From assembly GCA_965212085.1 (NCBI GenBank), contig OZ243042.1, positions 496,001 through 560,000 of the forward strand: DNA of 64,000 nt. Reading direction: 5' to 3'. Shown here one piece after another: positions 31,901-40,900 of the stretch; the first letter of the stretch is position 1, and every line of letters starts with the position of its first letter. The notes under the pieces were generated by a model. The model made no database searches, was not told the DNA's origin, and was given only the letters and a program-made list of their open reading frames with translations. The DNA is from JAHRAW01 sp965212085 (GTDB lineage: Bacteria; Pseudomonadota; Gammaproteobacteria; Arenicellales; Poriferihabitantaceae). The position numbers were made by a program, and so were the translations under genes.

Positions 31901-34900
31901 TCCGCGTTCAGGGTTACCGTGGCCGTGTCGCGCCCACCGCCCGGGTCCAGCGCCAGCAGCGTCAGCGTCCAGGTGGTCTCGCGCGCGTCTTCGGGCGCGG
32001 TCCAGGTGGTGTTCGGATCGTTGCGAGCGGCAAACGTGCCGGTATCCGGAGACGCGCTCCAGGCGTAAATCAGCGCCTCCGTTTCGCCGCCGTCCGGGTC
32101 AACGGCGGCGCCGCTCAACTGCGCCACCCCGCCGGGGCGCACCGTGGTGCGCTCGGCGCGCGCCACGGTAATAACCGGCGGGTCGTTCCTGCCGGGAATG
32201 ATCGCCGTGAGGGTAATCGGCTCATACAACGGCGAGAGCGGCGTTACTTCAAGGCGCTCCACCGGCAGCGCGCCCCCGGTCAGCGCCTGGGTGGCGGCGC
32301 GGTTGGTGTCCAGCGCGTAACTCCAGACGCCGTCCGCGTTCAATGTGAAGACGCCGAACATGCCGTCTCGGGTTGCGGGGGTCCAGGCGGTGGCGGGATT
32401 TACCCCCAGCAGCGCGGCCAGGGGCAGTACCAGTTGGCCGCCCTCCACGGCGGACGCGCCGGTTTCGTCTTCGTTAATCCGGGCCGTGCGCGGGCCGGTT
32501 ACGGGTTCCAGCGCCCCCTGGATGACCACGCGAACCCGCCCGATCGCGCCCTGCGCGCCGCTTTCGGCGAGGCCGTCAACCGTGATCTCGGCGGCCAGGG
32601 TCTGGCCCGGATTCAAGCCCTGGACGGCCGCCCGGTTGGCGTCGCCGTCGGGGGCCAGTTCAAAGCGCCAGTCGCCGTTGGCGTCAATGGTGAAGCGGCC
32701 GTAGCGGGTGGCGGACGCGGTCTGCGTTATGAACCCTGAAAAACTATCCGGGGCCGTCAAACTTCCGGTGGCCGGTTCCGTGGCCCCGGCGTCCTCGCTG
32801 ATGAAGGCTTCGGCGAGGATATCGCTGCCGGTGCGCGCGGCCACGCTGATGAAAAAGTTCAGGGAAGCGGTGTCGGTGTCGCGAAACCCGGCGCGGCTGT
32901 CCATGACCACGTAGGTGTAGGGGCGGACGCTGATCGGCGCCGTGAACGGCGTGCCGCTCAGGATGCGGGTGGCGCCGTCAAAGATCAGTCCGAGCGGCAG
33001 GGCCGGGGCGATGCGGTAGTTCAGCATACCAACGCCGCCGCTGGCCGCCGGCAGGGTTACAGGGGTAATGGGCTCGCCGGCGGTGTAGGTCTGGGCATCA
33101 ATGACCGCCTGGCTGTCAAAGGCCAGGTTGGCGCCCGATGGGGCGTTGATGGTGATGGTGAAGGTCAGGGTGGCGTCGTCGTCGTCGCTATCGGCGGCGG
33201 TGTAGGTGTAGTCGGCGGCGGCCGCGACCGCGTTCGGCACGCCGGTCAAAGCGCGGCTGCCGGCGGCAAAGTTCAGCCCGCCGGGCAGGGTCTCAACGAT
33301 CGCGTAGGTGAGCGGCGGGTTGCCGCCGGCGGCCGCCGGCAGGGTCAGGTTGACGCGGGCGCCGACGGTGTAGGTCTGGGCGGCAATGGTCCGGCCGCCG
33401 AAGGTCGGCTCAACATCGCTCCCCGTGATCGTCGCCGGCGCCAGCCTCAGCGAGACGGCGGCCTCGCTGTTGCTGCTCCGGTCCGCGACCCGCAGGGTCA
33501 GGGTAACGGCGGTGGCGACGGCCCCGGCCGGCGTCCAGGTGGTGGTGGCGGCATCGGCACCGGCGTTACCAAAACGGCCGAGGTTGGCCGGCGTGGTGCG
33601 CCACTGGTAGGTCAGCCCGGCGGCGTCTCTGGTATCCGGATCCATGCCCGCGCCGCGCAGCGTGATGGTTTCATTGATGGGCACCACGGTATTCGCCAGC
33701 GGTGCGCGGATGACGGCGGTCGGCCGGTCGTTGGCGCCGCGAATCGTGATGACGATGGCGTCGTTGAGGGCGCCGCCGGGCGACGACGCCGACACGGGCA
33801 GAATATCGGTAAGCGCGTCTCCGCCGGCCAGGGCATTGACGGCCGGGTTGTCGTTGTCCAGTTCATAGCGCCACACCAGATTGGGGTTGGCGAAACCGGG
33901 GCCGGCGAAGCCCGGACGGCCAATGTAGGTTCCATATTCCGTAGTCAGGTCTCCCTCCGCAAACCCGAAACCGGTCTGCGCTTCCACCACGGGGTTGTAC
34001 CCCAGCGTACCCTCAACACCAGGGCCGCCCTCGTTGATGTCGCGGGCTTTGTCGCCGACGATTTGGTGACTCCCGGGCCGCTGGATGGTGACCGTGCGCG
34101 TAACCGGAAACTCCTGCGTGCCGGGGTCGGACACCGACAGGCGCAACTGGAACGCCTGGTCGCTGGTCACGTTCGGCGCCGTCCAGGTGGTGGCGGCGGC
34201 GTTGGCGTTGGCGAAACTGCCGCGCGCGCCGCTCGCCGGGCTTGCCACCGACCAGCGGTAACGGATCCTGTCATTGGCGTCCGGGTCGCCGGACTCGCCG
34301 GCCACCGGCAGCACGACGCCGGACGGATAGGTATTCGCGGGTGGCGCGGTGAGGCGCGGGTTCGGGTCGTCATCGGCGCCGTTCACGGTAATCATCACTT
34401 CCGTGCTTGCGGGATTGAGGCCGGCGGTGATGACCGCGAAGTGGTCAACTTCGGCTTGACGCGCGGCCAGGGTCTGCGCGCCGGCGGTGAGGGCGTAGGT
34501 CCACGCGCCCTGCGCGTTGATGCTGAACCTGCCGTAGTCGCCCGGCGTGCCGGTCTGCGCCACGAAGTTTTCGCCGCCGGCCGGGTTGCTCACCGTCAGC
34601 GTGCCGCTCACCGGCTCGCTCGCGTCTTCACCGATGGCGGCGCTGCGGTTGCCGCCGAACATCGCACCGCTGACGGCGCTGGTGATGGTGACCGTCAGGT
34701 CCGCGGTGGCCGGGCCGTCGCCGTCGTCGGCGGCGGTCACGGTGAAGGTGTCGGTTTCGGAGGCGCCGAAGGGCAGCGCCCGCACGGCGACGCCCAGGGT
34801 GTAGGTCCAGGCGCCGGCGGCGTCAATGCTGAAACGGCCGTGGTCGCCCTGGGCATCGGTCTGCGCCACGACCTGGTCGCGGCCGTCCGGGTCGCGCACG

Positions 34901-37900
34901 CTCAGCGCGCCGCTCACCGACGCCCGGGCGCCGCTGACGCTGACCGCGGTGCGCCCGCTGAACACCGCCGGGTCGTTGGCGCCGGCGATGGTGATGACGA
35001 TTTCGCGGGTTACGCTGAAGTCGGCGTTGGCGGCGGCGGTGAAGCGCTCGGTTGCGGAGCCGCCGGCGCGCAGGGCGTTGGTTTCGGGGTCGGCGTCATC
35101 CAGTTGGTAGCTCCACGCGCCGCCGGTGGTGATGCTGAAGCGGCCGTAGATACCCTGCGCGCCGGTCTGCTCCACGAAAGTCGTGTCGGCGCGGGTGCTG
35201 GTGATGGTCAGCGTGTTGCCGGTGCGGGTCTCGGCGGGCGCGCCGTCTTCGGTAACGCCGCCGGTGGCGATGCCGCTGATGTTGACCACCACCGCCACCG
35301 GCGTGATGCCGGCAACCCTGGCGGTAGCCGTCTCGCTGCGGTCGCTGACCTTCAGCACCAGCGTTACCGCCCCGGCGCTGTCCGGCGCAAACCACTGGGG
35401 GGCGGCCTGGTTGGGGTCGTCAAAACTGCCTCGGTTCGGCGGATCCGTGCTCCACGCGTAAGTCAGGGAGGCGGTCTCGCCGGTATCCGGGTCGCTGCCG
35501 GTACCGGTCACGCGGGTCGGCGCGCCGAACTCCACCCGCATCCCGGCCGCCGGCGAAGTGATGGCGGCGGTGGGCGGGTCGTTGGCGCCGGTCACGGTGA
35601 TGGCGATGTCGTGGGTGAAGGCGGAGTCGGCGGCGGCAACAACGGTGATGGTCTCGTCCCCGGCGGCGCCCGCCGCCAGCGCGTTGGTCTGCGGGTCGGC
35701 GTTGTTGAGGGCGTAGGTCCAGTCGCCGCCGAGGGTGATGCTGAAGCGGCCGTAGGTGTAGGCCCGGCCGATTTGCGGTACGAAGCCCACGCCGCCGGTG
35801 CGCGGATTGGTGATGGTCAGCGTGCCGCCGGTTTCCAGGGCCGCCGGCGCGCCGTCCTCGGTCACGCCGCCGGTGTCGTCTCCGGCGAAGGTGAGCGGCG
35901 GTTCAACGATGGTGATGGTGAAATCCAGCGTGTCCTCATCGGTGGGTGCGTGGTTGCCATCCTCGTCAAAGGCGGTGTAGATGAAGTCGCCGGGGCCGCC
36001 CGGCATGGTCGGCTGGCCGCGCAGCGTCCGGGCGGCGGCGTCAAAACTCAACCCGCGCGGCAGGGCCGGGGTGATGCGGTAGCGCGAACCGCCGTTGCCG
36101 CCGGTGGCCGCCGGCAGGATTTGTGGCGTGATGGCGGCGCCGGTGGTGAAAGTCAACGCGCCGATGGCCGCATCGCCGAAAGACGGCGCGGTGTCCGGCA
36201 CCGTTACCGACACCGTAACCGAGGCCGTGGTGGCGGCGTTCTGGTCGTCGCTGACCCGCAGGTTGAGCACCACGTCGCTATCCGTGATGAACCCGACCGG
36301 CGTCCAGGTGGCGGCGGCGGTGGTGGTCGCGGAGAAACTGCCGTGGCCCGCCGGTGTCGTGCTCCACTGGTAACTCAGGCTTTCGGCGGGGTCATCGTCA
36401 TCCGGGTCGGCGCCGGCGCCGCGCACCATCAGGGTCTCGCCGTGGGCCACCGTTACCTCCGGCGCCGGCAGTTGAATGACAGCGGTCGGCGGGTCGTTGG
36501 CGCCGGCGATGGTCACCGTTACCGTGGCATTGATGAAGAGTGGGCCGATAGGGCCGGGCACCGCCGCCTGCACGGGGATTACTTCCGAGAGCGTATCGCC
36601 GTCGTCCAGGGCGTCCACCTGCGGATTGGCGTTGTCCAGGGTGTACGTCCAGACGCCGGCAGCCCTGCCATCGCGCACTTCAGGCCCGACCAAGTAGGTC
36701 CCGAATACGCCCGCCACGTCTCCGTCCTGCGACGACCTTATGAAAGCAAAGCCGCCGGCCGGGTCCGCGGTTTCCGAACTGAAACTCAGATCGCCGTCCA
36801 ATACGTTCGCGCCATCCTCGGTGACCGTGCAGGCGGCGGGGTCGGGGTTCACGCAGTCGCCGTCAATGGTGATGTTCGACCTCGTCCCCAGAATCTCGAC
36901 GCGGCGTCCGACCCTGCTCCTGGTGGTTCCGCCGTCATCGCTCACCTCAAACCGGAGGATAAACCTTTCGTTGGTCGTACCCGGCAACACCGGCGCCGTC
37001 CAGGTGGTGGAGGCGGCGGTGGCATCGGCGAAACTGCCGCGGTTCTCATCCGTGCTCCACTGGTAGGTAATCGGGTCGCCGGCGTCCACGTCGCCGTGCT
37101 CGCCGGCCACCGACAGCACGGCGCCGGATGCAAAGCTCTGATCCTCCCGGGGCGCGATGATGCGCGCCGCCGGGAGGTCGTTGGCGCCGGTCACGGTGAT
37201 CGCTACGTCCACGGTGGCGGGTGTGTCGTCGCCGGTGCCGGCGCCGTCGTCGGCGGCGGTTACGGTGAAGCGTTCAACCGGGGATTGATCCCGCCGCAGC
37301 GTCTGCGCCGCAGCGCCCAGGGTGTAGCTCCACGCGCCCAACCCGTCAATGGTGAACACGCCGTAGTCGCCCGGTATGCCGGTCTGCGCGACCACCGTAT
37401 CCGCGCCGTCCGCGTCGCTGATGGTCAGCGTACCGGCGAGCGGCGCGGCGGCGTCCTCGCCGATTTCACCGCCGGTGTCGCCGCCGAACACCGCCGGGTC
37501 GTTGACGCCGGTCACGGTGATCGCCACTTCCACGGTGGCGGGGTCGTCGCCGTCGTCGGCGGCGGTTACGGTGAAGCGTTCGGTTTCGGCGTCACCGGTA
37601 ACGAGTTCCTGGGCGACGGCGGTCAGGGTGTAGGTCCACGCGCCGGCGGCGGTGATGGTGAAGGCGCCCAATGCGCCGTCTGTGGTGCCGGGCACCACCA
37701 TATCGCCGCCGTCCGCGTCTCCGGCCGTTACCATGCCGCTCACTTGCCCCGCGTCCTCGTCAATAGTAACCGGCGGCTGCGCGCCGAACACCGCCGCGTC
37801 GTTGACGCCGGTGATGGTTATGGTCAGCGCCATGGTGGCGGGGCCGCTGCCGCCTGCGTCATCGGCGGCGGTTACGGTGAAGGTGTCGGTCTTGAACTCC

Positions 37901-40900
37901 GCCGTGAACAAGCCCTGGATGGCCGGCAGTTCGTTGTTGAGGTCGTAGTTCCAGACGCCGCCGGGGGTGATGGTGAAGGCGCCGTAGGCTCCGGCGGTGG
38001 CGGTGGCCGCTTCCACGCGGTTCAAGCCGTCCGGGTTGATGATGAGCAGCGCGCCGCCCACCGCCGCGTCATCCTCGGTGAGCGTGCCGGCCAGTTCGCC
38101 GCCGAACCAGGTCGGCTCGTTCGCGCCGCCGCCGCCGTCTGTGGTGCCGATGATGGTGATGCGCACCTCGCCGAAGACGATGGTCCCGGCCAGCGCGGAC
38201 AGGCTGGTGCGCGCCTCCACGTGAAAGGTTTCGGTGAAGCGTTGGCCGTCGTTCAAGTCCGCGAGGCCGGGGCGGGCGTTGTCCAGGGTGTAGGTCCACG
38301 CGCCCACCCCGTCAACGGAGAACGCGCCGTAGCGGCCGGGCGTGCCGGTCTGCGCCGTGGGAAACGCCGTTACGCTGAGGCCGTCGTTGAGGATGGCGAG
38401 GGTGCCGCGCGCGGTCGCTTCGGGGGCCGGGGCGTTCTCAACGATGTCCGCTTCAAGGTCGCCGCCGAGGACGATGGTGGCGATGTTGTGCTGTACGGCG
38501 ATGCTGAACCCCAGGGTCGCGCCGTCTCCGGCGGCGGTGTTGTCGTCGGCGTCGGTAACGGCGTAGGTGTAGGGCGTTGCGCGCTGCGCCGCCGCCGGGG
38601 TGCCGCTCAGCGTGCGGCTGCGGTCGTCAAAACTCAACCCGTCCGGGAGTTGCGGCGTGATGCGGTAGTTGAGCGCGCCGTTGCCGCCGCCGGCTTCCGG
38701 CAGGAGCGCTTCAATCCGCTCGCCCAGGTTGTAACGCCGGGGGGCAATGCTCGCGCCACCGGCGAAGGACGGCGCGCTGTCCGCCGCCACGCTGATGGTG
38801 AGCGGCAGCGTGTCGGCGTCGTCGTCGCGGTCGCGCACGCGGTAGGCGTGCGTCGTTTCAGCGGCGGTCTGCGGCGTGCCGCGCAGGGTGCGGCTCAGCC
38901 CGTCAAAGCTCAGCCCGGACGGCAACGGCGGCGTGATGTCGTAGCGCAGCGGCTGGTTGCCGCCGGTGGCCGCCGGCAGCGGCTCCGAGGCCGGGGGCGA
39001 CGCGGAAACCGGTACGCCGAGGTCAAGGTTCACCGCAAGGTCGGGCTGCCCGGCGGCAAACGCCGGCTCCACGTCCGCTTCCGACACGGTGATGGCAAAC
39101 GCCAGCGTGTCGGCGTCGTTGTCGCGGTCGCGCACCGTGTAGGCGTGGGTGGTTTGCTCCTGGGAGTCGGTGGGGATGCCGCTCAAGACGCGGGAGTCGG
39201 CATCAAAACTCAGCCCGGCGGGCAGCGGCGACAACTCGTAGCTGAGCGGCGGGTTGCCGCCGCCGGCCGCCGGCAGGCTCAGGTTGACGGCCGTGCCCAT
39301 GGTGTAGGTTTGGGCGGCGACGCTCGCCGTGCCGAAATCCGGCTCGCTGTCGGCCACGGCTTCAATGGTGAATGTCGTGGTTTCGGAATCGCCGTCGGCG
39401 TCTTGCACGCGGTAGATGGTCTCATAACTTCCGGCGTTCATCGGTGTGCCGCGCAACTCGCGGCTGCCGGCGTCAAAGCTCAGCCCGGCCGGCAGGGCCG
39501 GAGTCACGGAGTACGCCAGCGGCCGGTTGCCGCCCACCGCCGCGCGCAGCGTGACCGGGGCGTGGGTTGTGCCGACCACGTAGGTCACGTCGGGCAGCGC
39601 GCCGATGCCGAAGTTCGGCATCCCGGGGTTGGGATTGACCGTCCAGGTGGCGGTGCGGAAATCGCTGTTGCCGTTCTGGTCCACGACCCGGTAGGTAACG
39701 GTATAGGCGCCCGGCGTGATCGGAGTGAGGATGAACCGGCGGTTGAACGCAAAGAAGACCCACTCATCCTGCAACTCCGGCGGCGTTGAGGTCATGGTGT
39801 AGGTGAGGCGATCCCCCGAGTTGGCGGGCGTGGCCCCCGGAAAAATAAATGGTCTCGACTGCGTGCCTGCGGTAAAGGTCAGGTTCGGAAAGAAGGCGGT
39901 GTTTTCGGGAAAGAGCGGCGCATCGTCGCCCACCGTAATCCGGAAAGTCAGGGTTACGGCATCCCCGTTCGCGTCCCGCGCCTCGTAGGTCATGGTGTAG
40001 GCGCCGACGTCGGCCAGGACCGGCCTGCCCTCAAGTACCCGCGTGTTCACATTAAAACTCAAGCGGTCGGTAAATTGGCGCGTGTCTATCAGCCCCGGCG
40101 GATCCGAACGCAGGCTGTAACGCAAGGACGGGTTGCCGCCGACGGCTGCCGGCAACACCTGTATCGGGGCGAACAGGCTCGGCCGGAAGTTGCGGTCCTC
40201 CACCACGGCCCCGGCAAAGCTCGGCTGGAGGTCCGTTGCGCCCACCACCGTGACCACGGTCGTTGCCGTGTCGGAAAGGCCGGCGGCGTCTGTGGCGGTC
40301 AGGACCAGGGTGGTGTTCTGCCCGGAACTGCCGATGGGGCGTGGCGGCGCGGTCCATATCGTCTGCGCCCCGGCGTCGTTGGCAAACTGGCCGCGGCCTG
40401 CGGGTATGGTGTTCCATTGATAGCGCAGCGTGCCGGTCTCGCCGTTATCCGGGTCGGTGGCGCCGGACCCGACCATGAGCGTTTCGCGGGATTCCAGCGT
40501 TACCCTGGCGGACGGCGCGGCGATGGCGGCGCTGGGCGCGTCGTTGCCGCCGGTGACCCGGATGACCACCATACCGCTGAGCGCGCCACCGGCGCCGGCC
40601 ACGGGGAAGGAATCGGTGCCGATCTCGCCGGCGGCGAGGGCGATGGTGGCGGACAACGCGGGGTTCAGGGTGTAGGTCCAACGCCCGTCGGTGGCGAGGG
40701 CGAAGAGGCCGTAGTCGCCGGGGCTGGTCTGGTTCACGAAGGTCACCGGGTCGCCCGGCGCGCCGTTGGCGATGACCAGCAGGCCCGAGGCCCGGTCGCG
40801 GCCGTTCACGGCCACCGCGCCGTTGAGACTGCCGCCGATGATCGTGTCGGCGGTGGTTACGACCGTGACCGAGACGGTGTGCGCTTCGTTTGAGCGAACT

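Noticed and set aside
34063..39789. Plus-strand open frame of 1908 codons
   Set aside because: Same cause: opposite strand of the VCBS/Ig coding repeats. Composition is not protein-like and the repeat period follows the sense gene.
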